64,000 bases of DNA from Trichostrongylus colubriformis (Eukaryota; Nematoda; Chromadorea; Rhabditida; Trichostrongylidae): NCBI GenBank assembly GCA_963978905.1, contig OZ022259.1, forward strand, positions 2,666,001-2,730,000. Direction: 5' to 3'. The notes beneath the pieces were generated by a model that saw only the letters and a list, made by a program, of their open reading frames with translations, did no database searches and was not told the origin of the DNA. The position numbers and the translations under genes were made by a program. This document shows, in pieces, positions 24,875 through 35,157 of the stretch (position 1 is the first letter of the stretch; the number at the start of each line of letters is the position of its first letter).

Positions 24875-26890
24875 CCCTCAACCAAGTTCCGCCCATAAAT
24901 ATGACTCTAAACCGAGCCCCACCCATACATACGGCCCCAACAATTCCATGACTGTTGTTCTTGGTACAATGGACCTCTCAAAAAAGAGTGCTTGATCGAT
25001 AATCATAGTATTACCGCTTAGTAGAGAGCGTGATGGTCGATCGAAGAGCTTTTTAACAGATTACCAATCCGCCCTGGAATCACTAGAAAATGGTGGTCGT
25101 TAAGAATTTCCTCCACACATTTCAGAGAGGACTGAAAACAACAACCCCCTACTTCCAGACCATAAAGCTCCCAATCCAATATTCGATCTTGCTTGCGCCA
25201 CGGATCGTTCATGCGGTAGCTGTTCATCTCTCCACTCAGCCACCTCCTACTTCCACCACTGTAATCTCAGAATATCTTCAACTGATTAAGATTCTGTTAT
25301 GATTTTTATGGGCAGTGCGTATTTCGGGACGTCGAAACCTCTTCACTGAGAAAAAAAACAACAACGAAATTGTGTTTGAAGAGTTGTACAAAATGAAATT
25401 CGAAGCGGCGATACAATGCACAAACAGCAAAAAGGCTAAGCAATCGGAGCAAACAGTTGGTGACCTCCGTCAAGTGATGCGTACCCTTCGTGGTTACAAG
25501 TTTTGTTTACTCGGCTACCGAATGGTAAACATTCCGGCTGAGTTGACCTTTGACGGAGGCACAGGAAAGAAGCTAAACGGGTCATTGGGAATCATAAGCA
25601 TATATCAGCAATGGTTATTGGGACGGGGGAGATAAATTTCCACAAGCAAACTGTGCAAAAAGCAAACTCGGAAGTAGCAGGGGGGATCAATTTAATCGAT
25701 CATTGAACCATGCGATAAATAGTACTGTGGCGAAGAAAAAGCGAAAAGATTGCTGATACTGCGAAAAATTAAAGCCCTACTCTGCTCTTTCATTTATCTG
25801 ATGTGCATGTGTTCCCGCGCACTATATCACCGAACTATTGATTGAATCCACGTGGATCTGAGATGTGTGGCGGTCATACGAAGCATGTACGTGTTCATCT
25901 GTAGGAGACACAGCTACTGGGTCTACCAACCAGGGAGACCTTATTAGGGATATTGGTAGCGATTTCTGGCAAAAGCACGTCAGGGAATCATATATCTACC
26001 GCTGTGCATGTACGTCCAGTGGTAGTCCACGTACGGGAAGGCGGGCTAATTCCCTTTTGCCACGGCTTAAGGGGAGGGGGGGGGGGGAGGCTAATGCTGT
26101 CTTTAAGCAACAGTATAAGCGGAAACACAGCGCTTCAAAGCGCTCACGTCAGTGTATGTTTGTAGACAAAGAGAAAGTTGGCCGACTGACGCGAGTGCAT
26201 AAAGAAGCATTCAAACGACTTTCGCGATGATTCCCGTACGAGACAACATCAATGGCGCCGAGGGATTTGAATTGACGACGAGTCTTTTTTGAACAGCTTT
26301 AAAGTATAATCTACGAATAGTTTAGTGACTAAAAGATTTGACCTCTCTCGTCCGATCATCACCTTACAAAGATCACTGTCCTCCAATTTTTGGAAGGATA
26401 AAGGATAAAGTGTTGGTGTTAATCGTTCCCTACTTGAGATGCCCTGCGCTTTCTTGCTCCATTCGGAGACATGGTGACAACTGAATGCGTTCAGGAGAAG
26501 CCATCTCCATGCCCAAAACAGTGCTTTTATCCTCCACACGTGCCGGTACCGAACCACTCATCCCAATGAGGCGGGAAGGCTTGGTCTGTGCGGGCATTGA
26601 AGCGGAATTTGATCCCCGCACCATGAAAGTGAGAGTGCGCGTCAACTGTCACTGCACCATCTCCGTTCTTAAGTCCAGAATTTGGGAGCGAAACTTATTT
26701 ATAATCCTACATACTACTTCACTCCAATAACCCTTTCGCGATCGTGCCAGTCACCGGTGGCTGACATTAGGCTGGTCGGTTGGGATCGTGTTTGCCATAT
26801 GGGGCTCATAATGCGTGGCCAGCCACAAAGTACCTGTCTGACCGAGCCATTTTTTGAAAACCGGGGTTCAAGTTTCCATGTTGTATTTGC
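24875..26890. other. Gene-free stretch
   Basis: No gene recognised. G12 lies at 26076-26087. At 26440-26650 both strands are open and each reads plausibly as protein, but neither matches a known family and neither links to another exon. Confidence 0.4.
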
Positions 26891-26898
26891 TTACTTAA

Positions 26899-27322
26899 AG
26901 GAATCGTCCACGGAACATGAGTTTTTGTGTTACCCATATGTTTATGTTGTATTTGCCTAAGTTGGCCTCATGCAAAATTTCTTGCGAAAAAATGTGAATC
27001 TGGCTGAAATACAGCACCACAAAGTGCGGTCCCAGTGGGCGGGGCCTCCATGTAAAAGCCTCGTCCCGTCTTCCGCCGCCGTTGGGAACGGAGAGTAGGA
27101 CTGTTTACGTAACCTTCTGTTCCTACAATGCGTCTCCGACCACGGCGGACGCGGTACGAGGCTTTTACACGGAGGCCCCGCCCACTGGGACCGCACTTTG
27201 TGGTGCTGTATCTCAGCCAGATCCACATTATTTCGCGTGAAATTTTGCATGAGGCCAACATTAGGCAAATACAACATAAATACATGGGTAACCCAAAAAC
27301 TCATTTTCCGTGGACGATTCCT
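26899..27322. mobile_element. piggyBac-like foldback MITE with TTAA duplication
   Basis: The arms form a long inverted repeat of about 200 bases each, from AGGAATCGTCCACGGAACAT at the left to its near-complement at the right. TTAA flanks both ends (26895-26898 and 27323-27326), the signature of piggyBac-type insertion. The open frames on both strands here are products of the palindrome. Confidence 0.8.
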
Positions 27323-27329
27323 TTAAGAT

Positions 27330-28110
27330 CGTATGCGAAGTTTCGCACAAAAAAGCAAAAAATCGGTTGAGGTAGAACGGCCGACGGGGCGGGGAGTCCG
27401 AGCGGGAGCAGCCGCGATGGTGCAACGAGGCGACGATCACGTGGTCAGGGACGCAGAGTGAGAAGGAAATGAACAGTGAGCGCGAAATTCGGAACTGTGC
27501 TCTGCCGCCGTCTGCTGCGCAAATGTTGGTCAACGAGAATTCAAGAAAGTTGCTTTTCTTCCTGTTTCTCAATTTTAGCTTTGGAACAAAAACAATTACG
27601 CCTTTTTCTTTCTTGTTCCTGTTCATATGCCGTATCTAGTGGCGTGATTTCGGGAGTAGAATTGCAAAATTTTCGTAGACGATTCCTTCGAGCTGCTTAA
27701 CAGACCTGAGCTTTTTACCGATCTGCCAGCCCACGCAGTTACTCAGCGTAGACACTAGCACTCACCCCAACGATGCGATTCCATAACTGTTTCAAAGGCC
27801 GTAAATAATCATGGTTACATTACCTAGCAGAAGTATCGACCGACGACCTTTATAGATCACCTCATCTTCCCTAAACCACTAACGAAAGGTACGTGGCTGA
27901 GGAATCCTAGAGCATTTTTTTTTTCAAAATAAACCCTTCTTTTTTTTAGAACAGAATACAGCCCTTCCCCTCCTTTATAACCCTACGCTCGAGGTAGTAA
28001 AATTTTCATAGTATAGTATGAATTGTAGAGTATACATGGGAGCCTTCTCTTGTCAGAGTAAAGTGTCGTTGATACTGCTCTATCTATCACCTCAAGACCA
28101 TTTTAAGACG
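27330..28110. other. Gene-free stretch
   Basis: A fragment ending in TAGACGATTCCT (near 27680) looks like the terminus of another member of the TTAA foldback family. No exon recognised. Confidence 0.4.
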
Positions 28111-28118
28111 CGTGTAAG

Positions 28119-28235
28119 GTGCCATTCATAGTCGGCGACATGATGACGCATCCATCCGCAACGCGTGCCCTGCAACCAATGCAATGGCCTGTCGGCGCAC
28201 ACGTGATTCCTGCGTCGCCGAGTATGAATGGCACC
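28119..28235. mobile_element. 117-bp MITE
   Basis: The terminal inverted repeats are GGTGCCATTCATAGTCGGCG and its complement with one or two mismatches. The same end fragment appears near 34449 (TTTATAGTCGGCGGG) and 35452 (TTTATAGTCGGCGACTG). Confidence 0.75.
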
Positions 28236-28561
28236 CAAACCTCGGTCGGAAAGCGTAGAATCACTCAAGTCCCTAGCGCCCACTAGAATTGAACTGATCT
28301 AGTAACCCTGAAACCGTCACAACAAAGTCACCCCCACAACCTGAAACAACGTAGACTGTTTGCTGAGTGTGGCTACGATCGCCAAAAACTAGCAGGAGAA
28401 ATTTCCGCGGAGAAGCAAACGATGCTTTTCGGCTTTGCGCCACAGCTGATTCTATTATGGAAATCAATCTAAAGGAAGTCGCAGCGACGAAGACGTCTGT
28501 TGCATCTGTTGGACGACAACTAAAAGACTTGCGACCGCCGATAAGCGACAGAGTTGTTTAA

Positions 28562-28976
28562 AGCAACGTGCACGAAATGAGTTTCTCTGCTACCAATATA
28601 TTTATGTTGCATTTGCTTAATAAGGGCCGCATGCAAACTTTCACGAAAGAGTGAGAACCCAGGAGATACAGTTCCTCAAAGTGGGACCAAGGGGGTGGAG
28701 TCTCCGAGTAAGTGCCCCATCCCGACGTGCCGCGGTCTTGGACGCATTGTAGGAACAGAAAGTTACGTAAGCAGTTCCATTCTCCGTTCCTAACCGAGGC
28801 GGACGACGGAGCGGGCATTTGCTCCGAGGCCCCGCCCCCTCGACCACCACTTCGAGGAGTTGTGTCCTAGCCGGATTCTCACTTTTCCGCGCGCGACTTT
28901 GCATGCAGCCCTTATCGAGCTAATACAACATAAATATATGAGTAGCAGAGAAACTCATTTTCTGTGCGCGAATCCT
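28562..28976. mobile_element. piggyBac-like foldback MITE with TTAA duplication
   Basis: This is a second full member of the family at 26899. TTAA lies at 28558-28561 and 28977-28980. The arms share the ATGAGTTTCTCTGCTACCAA end and the internal TTTATGTTGCATTTGC block with the complementary arm. The centre is GC-rich. Confidence 0.8.
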
Positions 28977-28984
28977 TTAAACAC

Positions 28985-30575
28985 AGAAAAATGAGGGACG
29001 CTCTCACAGAGCTCACCGGTTAATCGACGACTACTCGTCGCGAAGAATTCTGGTTTTTCGCAGACAACACAACGTATGGCTGAGAAGATAAACAAAAAGC
29101 TAACCGCTGTTCTGAGTCAGCTTGGGACGCGTTGTCCTTTTCGAACAAGGATCCAAGATATGCTTAGCCTAATACAAAGGAAGGTTGGCTTTGCATGACA
29201 AGCAGGGGACCTAGTTACTGCAGATACCTGTAATATCCCTATTATGTTGGGTGCGACAAAGGCACTGACCACTTGATGAAGCGAGGGGAAACGTCTATCG
29301 TGGTCGCAGGTGATCGTCGTCGATCATCTTCTCATACTTGTGTAAAATAATTTTTAGAAGCACCGACTGAATATGGAGAGTATTCTTGTCATAAATTTAG
29401 CATTACATAAAGGAAAATCTGTAGGAATTGGAACAAATGTAGCATGGATAGGGTACGGGACAGAAAGAAAGGAGCACAAAACGACTAAGTTGAGCCACAT
29501 AATATTTTTCTAAAGGGGGGAGAACGGGTGATAAGAAAACTAGCTGGGCGAACGAACACTATTGTGAGAGCCATACTGTAGAACAATGTGGACTAGGCTC
29601 GGTTTTTACTGTTTAATCAACGTCAGAGAAGGCTCATTTACACTCCATCACGCAGTAGTGGGCGCTGGTTCAACTCGTCATAAGAGTGATTGCCTTTGAA
29701 CGGACGAAACTTTTCACTCAAAGGTCACCCGTTGCTTAAGTTGTTGAAATTTATGAGTTTTGACGCATTTCTAAGGAAAACGAATCATCGCATGGTATAC
29801 TACATGATCGCACCCAAGGGGTCTGTGAAATGCAAAATTCGGGATGCGCCGAACACATCGCGTTTGTCAAACAGATCACTCCGACTGAATAGTCGTCAAC
29901 CATTACATTGTTAAAATTCACGAACTTCAACCTGATTCCCTCTCAGCGGAAAACTGGATGCATGGTATATCTTGATAGGACCGCAGCTACCAGGAGGCAT
30001 ATCAGCGGCACAGAATTCTGGCGTTCTTTTGGAGTCCTGGCTTTCTGTTTTACCTGTTACAGAGCAACGTTAATAATCGCCAGCACGAAAGGGATGGAGT
30101 GTGATGAGCGCGCGGGGAGATGTCGTGCGCACAAGGGGATCTGATATCAGGAGATTAACGAGATGCATGCATGTTATGTGCAAACTTTTCACCTACTTTC
30201 TTCCAAAATTTATCAAACTCTTTGGCTCTCATCAAACTGTCATTGCGCTGTCGAAATGAACAAACAAACGCTATCATCGTTGGTGGATGGCAGACTGCAG
30301 TGCTGCGACTGCTGCTTGCTATAATTCTCACACATGGTGTTTATTTTATTGCTTAATCGATCACAACGCTAAGTAAATAATGTGATATGAGTGTGTGAGG
30401 AATGGGCAATGAACAAAGAGTTTTACTGTGCCTCTCATCTGCGCAACGATTCAGAACTGTAATAAAATGAGCCTGAAATATTCATATTCTTGGGAAGAAG
30501 CCAGGATGGTGAGAATGTGCCGCTACACACAGAGACTGACATTGAATAGACTCAGAAGCCATGTGGAAGATGCGG
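28985..30575. other. Gene-free stretch
   Basis: A diverged copy of the 3313/3595 repeat lies at about 29401-29500. No exon recognised. Confidence 0.4.
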
Positions 30576-30586
30576 ATGATCTGGGC

Positions 30587-30905
30587 GGGTGTGTCAGGAT
30601 TTCGCACCACGGCATGTCGCAAGCGAAGGATGCGCACGAGCTAAAGGTGCCAAGTTGTTGGGTCCCGAAGCGATTACAAGTCACATGCGTATCGCGCCTT
30701 TAGCATTAACGTGTTAGGCCGCGGTCATACTTTGCGCAAGCTGCGTTAGTTGACGCCGGTGCCGGCGTCAACTAACGCAGCTTGCGCAAAGTATGACCGC
30801 GGCCTTATCGTTCTAGACCCAACTGCCGCGACGCGTATAGCTTGCACACACTACGTCGTACGCCGCTCGTCGTCGTGCGAAATCCTGACGTAAGGGCACA
30901 CACCC
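30587..30905. mobile_element. MULE-like MITE with perfect 9-bp duplication
   Basis: The ends are GGGTGTGTCAGGATTTCGCA and the complement of GGGTGTGTGCCCTTACGTCA. GATCTGGGC flanks both sides (30578-30586 and 30906-30914), a perfect 9-bp target duplication as expected for Mutator-like elements. An 88-bp Harbinger-like palindrome is inserted inside at 30717-30804. Confidence 0.85.
30717..30804. mobile_element. 88-bp perfect palindrome, Harbinger-like MITE
   Basis: Two 43-base arms are exact complements around a two-base centre. The ends are GGCCGCGGTCATACTTTGCG. TTA flanks both sides (30714-30716 and 30805-30807), the TWA duplication typical of PIF/Harbinger elements. It is nested in the MULE-like MITE. 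Confidence 0.85.
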
Positions 30906-30914
30906 GATCTGGGC

Positions 30915-32225
30915 AAATGGACAAAGGGCCGATGGACAAATCATAGCACGCCCAAACCACCAAACCCCTCCCCCCTCCCCCTGTAACTTGTTACACCCGT
31001 TAGACCTACAAATATCGAAAACATGAAAAAAGAAAGCACGAAAATGGAAAACATTGCTACCAATGATCAAGTCCCCAACAAAAATAAACCTTAAAGAAGG
31101 TATCTTATGATATCAAGAACAAACACCAACTACACCACATCACGTTTACTCATATCAACGCAAGCAAAAATTACTATGATATGAATAGCGTCAATCGAAT
31201 TACTAGAAAAAACAAAAATCATCAAACAATCGCGAACTTAAATTTTTTCCGGGAAATGGGGAGGGAGTTTTCAGCTATTGTGATCTCATGTCACCGTCTG
31301 GTGAGGGTATAAAAACGTCGCTGATGGTAGAGCTAAGTTTTGTCGGTTCAATCGTTTAATCAATGGAGCAAAGCGTAAAGTATAAGCAGCAACGCAATTC
31401 GAAGTGAATCTTTGACAACACTCCAAACATGCACATGACTTAGCCTCAAAATTGTTGACTCGATCGTAACACGCCCTATTACCCTTTTATGGAGAAATAC
31501 CGGACAACTCGATTCTATATGATAGCACCTCAAAATCCTGTCAAACTTCGGAATGCGCCATGCATATGACATAGGCTCAACTTTGTTCACTCTATTGTAA
31601 GGTACCTCATCATTCACAACTTTCATTTCATGCTTTCGCTTCATTCTTTATGGGAAATCACTGACCACTTCGCGTAGTAAGTAACTATGTTTCCGGGGAC
31701 CGCGGGAAGAGCCCCGAAGAATTTTTCAGAAATAGAGACTTTGGTACTCCGAGATATTTTGTAAGCATGACCACACTTCCGATACTCAGTTCAGGCCAGC
31801 CATGTATGCAAACGCTTCCACAAGCACAAAAAGAAGTAGAATGCAGGGCGCACTCTAAAGTGGTTGTTCAGAGTTTACCAACTTGGTCTCAATGGAACTG
31901 TGTCAGAAACTGGTTATGTCCATTTTTACATCGGCTTTCTTTTCAGATAAGTGCTGATTAGGTCCATTTGTGAACTGGGCCTGCCGCATGTCGCGTCTTC
32001 GTACTCACACTTCAGAAAGCGTAGTCTGAACATATATCCAAAAAATGTTTCGGCGGAGGGTTGACGAAATTAGCGGGCTCGTTAAAGGCACACCTGGCTA
32101 TAATCAAATCAGTTGACCTACTTTGTGACCCTATAAATCCTCAAGTATGCAGTTTACGTCACCATCAGTGTCACAGCTATTCGGACCCAAGCTGACTACG
32201 TTCTCCCAGCTCACAGGGTGACAGT
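30915..32225. other. Gene-free stretch
   Basis: No exon recognised. A GAATGCGCCATGCATATGAC copy of the dispersed motif lies near 31552. Confidence 0.4.
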
Positions 32226-32336
32226 ATGGAGCTCAGGGTGTGTACCCTTATGTCAGGATTTCGCACCGCGGCATGTCGCAAGCGAAGCAATGCAGACAAG
32301 CTAGAGGCGCCATATTGTTTGGTCTCGAAGCAAATA

Positions 32337-33218
32337 TTAGGTTGTCCCAAAAGTCCTGTCATATTTTCCCAAAAAAAAAATCAGTAACTCTTGTTCACTT
32401 CGAGGCAGGTCCAGGCGGTTCAGGAATATGGTAGATCGTTCCCTAAGCTTTCTAGGAAAATATATATTGTCCCACCAGATCCCGTGGAGACAGCTACAAT
32501 GCCCGTTGTCGATACCCACTTAACTCGCGGTGTCATCTGTTATGAGCGGTCTTGCGGCACCAAAACGACGGAAGCTTCCACTCCATCAGCGCTGCATTGG
32601 GCAAGGGATGTGTGAGCTACGTGACCGTGCACCGCTGGTTCATCAGCTTCAGCAACGGCGAGATTGACATGAAAGTCAAACCACGCTTGGAACTGTGCTG
32701 GTTCTGGGACGAGGAAGGAATGCTTTTCCGCGAGGTGCTGGTACAAGGCGAGACAGTCACCGCTACCGTATGCACCCACCAGCTCCAGCAGCTCGCCGTC
32801 GATGTTCGAGAAGAGTGCCGGAAAAGTCCGCGGTCACCCTTCTTCATGACGACGCCCGCTCCCATTTCGCGAAAAGTACCCAGGCTAAGTTATAGGAGCT
32901 CGGGTGGGATGTGCTGCCCCACCCACCGTACTCTCCAGACATTGCCCCTTCTGGCTATCACCTTACCCATCCTCTCGAATCCTTCCTGGCCAAGAAAAAA
33001 TTCGTTGATTATGACTTGCTTGCGAAGGCGATCGCTGACTTCTTCGACTCTCAGAACCCAGAGTTCTGGGAGAAGGGAATCAACGATTTTCCTATAAAGT
33101 GGCAGAGGGTTGCCGAGAACAATGGTCAATACTTTGTTGCCTAATTATTATTTGTTGGACGAAAAAAATAAAAAGTGATGACCGAAAAAAATATGACAAG
33201 ACTTTTGGGACAACCTAA
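32337..33218 (+). mobile_element. mariner element, internally deleted (882 bp)
   Basis: The terminal inverted repeats begin TTAGGTTGTCCCAAAAGTC at both ends (about 30 bases with one or two differences). The target duplication is TA (32335-32336 and 33219-33220). Full mariners are near 1.3 kb, so about 400 bp of the middle is missing. It is inserted in a MULE-like MITE, so it is the younger of the two. Confidence 0.9.
32501..33144 (+). pseudogene. mariner transposase remnant
   Basis: The reading starts near the ATG at 32501 (MPVVDTHLTRGVI), an N-terminal helix-turn-helix region, and shifts frame at about 32575 to continue GKGCVSYVTVHRWFISFSNG. It then jumps directly to the C-terminal catalytic half (FWDEEGMLFREVLVQGETV), so the central part with the first catalytic Asp is deleted. 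A second frameshift lies near 32825 and an in-frame stop at 32893-32895. The second catalytic Asp is present in LLHDDARSH. The third, normally in PSDYH, is Gly here (YSPDIAPSGYH). The protein cannot be an active DD34D transposase. Confidence 0.85.
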
Positions 33219-33369
33219 TACAAGTCAATTGCGTGTCGCGCCCTTAGCATAGCGTGTAATCATTCTAGGACCCAACTACCGCGAAGCGCATAGCTCGCGC
33301 ACACTACGTCGCATGCCGCTCGTCATCGTGCGAAATCCTGATATAAGGTTACCCACCCTGGAGCTCAAA

Positions 33370-34515
33370 TGAGCGCGGCTGGCCTAGCTCCGAAACGGAG
33401 CAACGCTGTGATGCCGCATCGTGGAGGCACAAAAGGGTGCACGTTATATTCTAACCCAAAGATCTGCTGTCCAAGAGGATAAGCCTAGCTAGCGATTATC
33501 GCGAAGTGTGCATCCAAGAAATCACGACATCATCTCACATGCTTACTTCATTGCTGTTTTGCTTGCGTGGTGCGCCCACACCATTCAAACCATTGCCATA
33601 ACCTCACACAGCAGCCTCGCGGCGGCAAAAACTAAATTGATAACGCAGTGAGAGCATTCAAACACCAGTAGAGAACACTGGCGATGCCCGCCCTTTTCCA
33701 CTGAGGGTGTGGCAAAACCACCACTCGTTCATCCACCAGTGACTGCACAGGGAAAGTCTTCCTTGGAACATATGAACGCCAGCTATACCTTCGACCTTTC
33801 CTTTCAACCGTTCCTTACACTAGCAAAGGTCCATTAAATGGTTCCACACCAACGAAAGACTTACAAAAATTTATAAGAGAACAAATCGAGAATCACTGGA
33901 AATTTACATCCACATCATGTTTGATCAATAATTACAATATGTTAAATTACAATTAGTGGTTCGATAGCATCATCATATGATGCTCCGCGTTATCTCAGAA
34001 GGGTAATGATGAGATGAAAGAAAAGATGAAGCAAACATGAATGATGGATGATTCGATATGATGTGGACCTCGTAATTGTCTGGGGTTTGAGCCATTAGAA
34101 CAGAAAGTATGGGCAGTGGCATTCTGCGCATGACCCGTGAAAGGGCGCCCAATGTAGAGTAGTCGTGAGAATGTGATTTTCGTGACCTGTACTTACTTTT
34201 AGCGTATATCAGAGTGATCGCTAGCTCACTGGTATCACTGGCGCGCCACACGTAGTCGGATGAACTTGCTCTCCTAATGGCACACACCCCAATAATCTGA
34301 TATAAATACGTAATTTCTCTTCCCTATAATCTCGGACTTTCAATCATTTATATTTGATGTTAGCAGGAATGGTGCGCTGACCACAAATTAGCAAATACTT
34401 GGACATCGTTAAGTGAACACTGATATAATAATTGATCATAGGCAACATTTATAGTCGGCGGGAAGCCGTTAAGCTTACTGGGCCTTGATCAAAAGCACAC
34501 CTCATGATAATCATA
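33370..34515. other. Gene-free stretch
   Basis: No exon recognised. A fragment of the 117-bp MITE end lies near 34449. Confidence 0.4.
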
Positions 34516-34526
34516 TAAGCCCCACC

Positions 34527-34765
34527 GGGTGTGTACCCTTACGTCAGGATTTCGCACGAGGACGAGCGGGGTGCGACGCAGTGTGTGCGAGCTATGCGCG
34601 TCGCGGTAGTTGGGTCCCAGCACGATTACACGTAATCCTAGGAGTACGATACGCAGTTAACTTGCAATCGCTGCGAGACCCAATAACATGGCGCCTTCAG
34701 CTCTGCCGCATTGCTTCGCCTGCGACATGCCGCGGTGCGAAATCCTGACATAAGGGTAGACACCC
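34527..34765. mobile_element. MULE-like MITE, intact 239 bp
   Basis: The ends GGGTGTGTACCCTTACGTCA and complement of GGGTGTCTACCCTTATGTCA are inverted repeats extending into GGATTTCGCAC. The flanking 9-mers AGCCCCACC (34518-34526) and AGTCCAACC (34766-34774) match at seven positions, consistent with an old 9-bp duplication. There is no coding capacity. Confidence 0.8.
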
Positions 34766-34769
34766 AGTC

Positions 34770-35157
34770 CAACCAGGCCTTTCGGTGCAGCATATTCCTC
34801 GATAGTTATCCGGGTTGCATTCGTACTGCGTCGCTACGCTGAACTATCTAGACGCTACACCTTCTCGAACCCACGCCAGCCACGCCTTTTGGCCAGTTGA
34901 CCCATAACCGGCCCGAGTGGGCGGGGCTAGCATGGCTTCCAGTCCATGTAGTGCCGTAATAATGCATCGTAGTGGTGCAAGGATGCTCCTTTCATAATTA
35001 CCCAAAGATCTACTTTCTCGAGACGGTAAGTCGACTATCGCGAGATATGCTTTCAGTTCAATTTCTTCAAGAGTAGATAATACTGGAGTAAGTACCCGTA
35101 AACTATATACTGGAATTACAATAAAAATTAGTGAAAAATCAAGAAGGATCAATAGTT
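34770..35157. other. Downstream flank of the kinase gene
   Basis: About 390 bases between a MITE and the kinase stop codon, presumably including its 3' UTR on the minus strand. No clear AATAAA signal was identified on that strand. Confidence 0.4.

Larger units (their letters stand above)
32236..33358. mobile_element. MULE-like MITE split by mariner
   Basis: The left end GGGTGTGTACCCTTATGTCA (32236) and right end (complement of GGGTGGGTAACCTTATATCA, ending 33358) are inverted repeats. The 9-bp duplication TGGAGCTCA is perfect (32227-32235 and 33359-33367). Without the mariner insertion at 32337-33218 the element is about 240 bp, like the copies at 30587 and 34527. Confidence 0.85.

Noticed and set aside
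26430..26645. Protein-like reading on both strands
   Set aside because: Both strands look equally plausible, no family was recognised, and no linked exon was found; kept only as part of a gene-free stretch.
26968..27370. Several overlapping open frames on both strands
   Set aside because: They arise from the palindromic arms of the TTAA foldback element.
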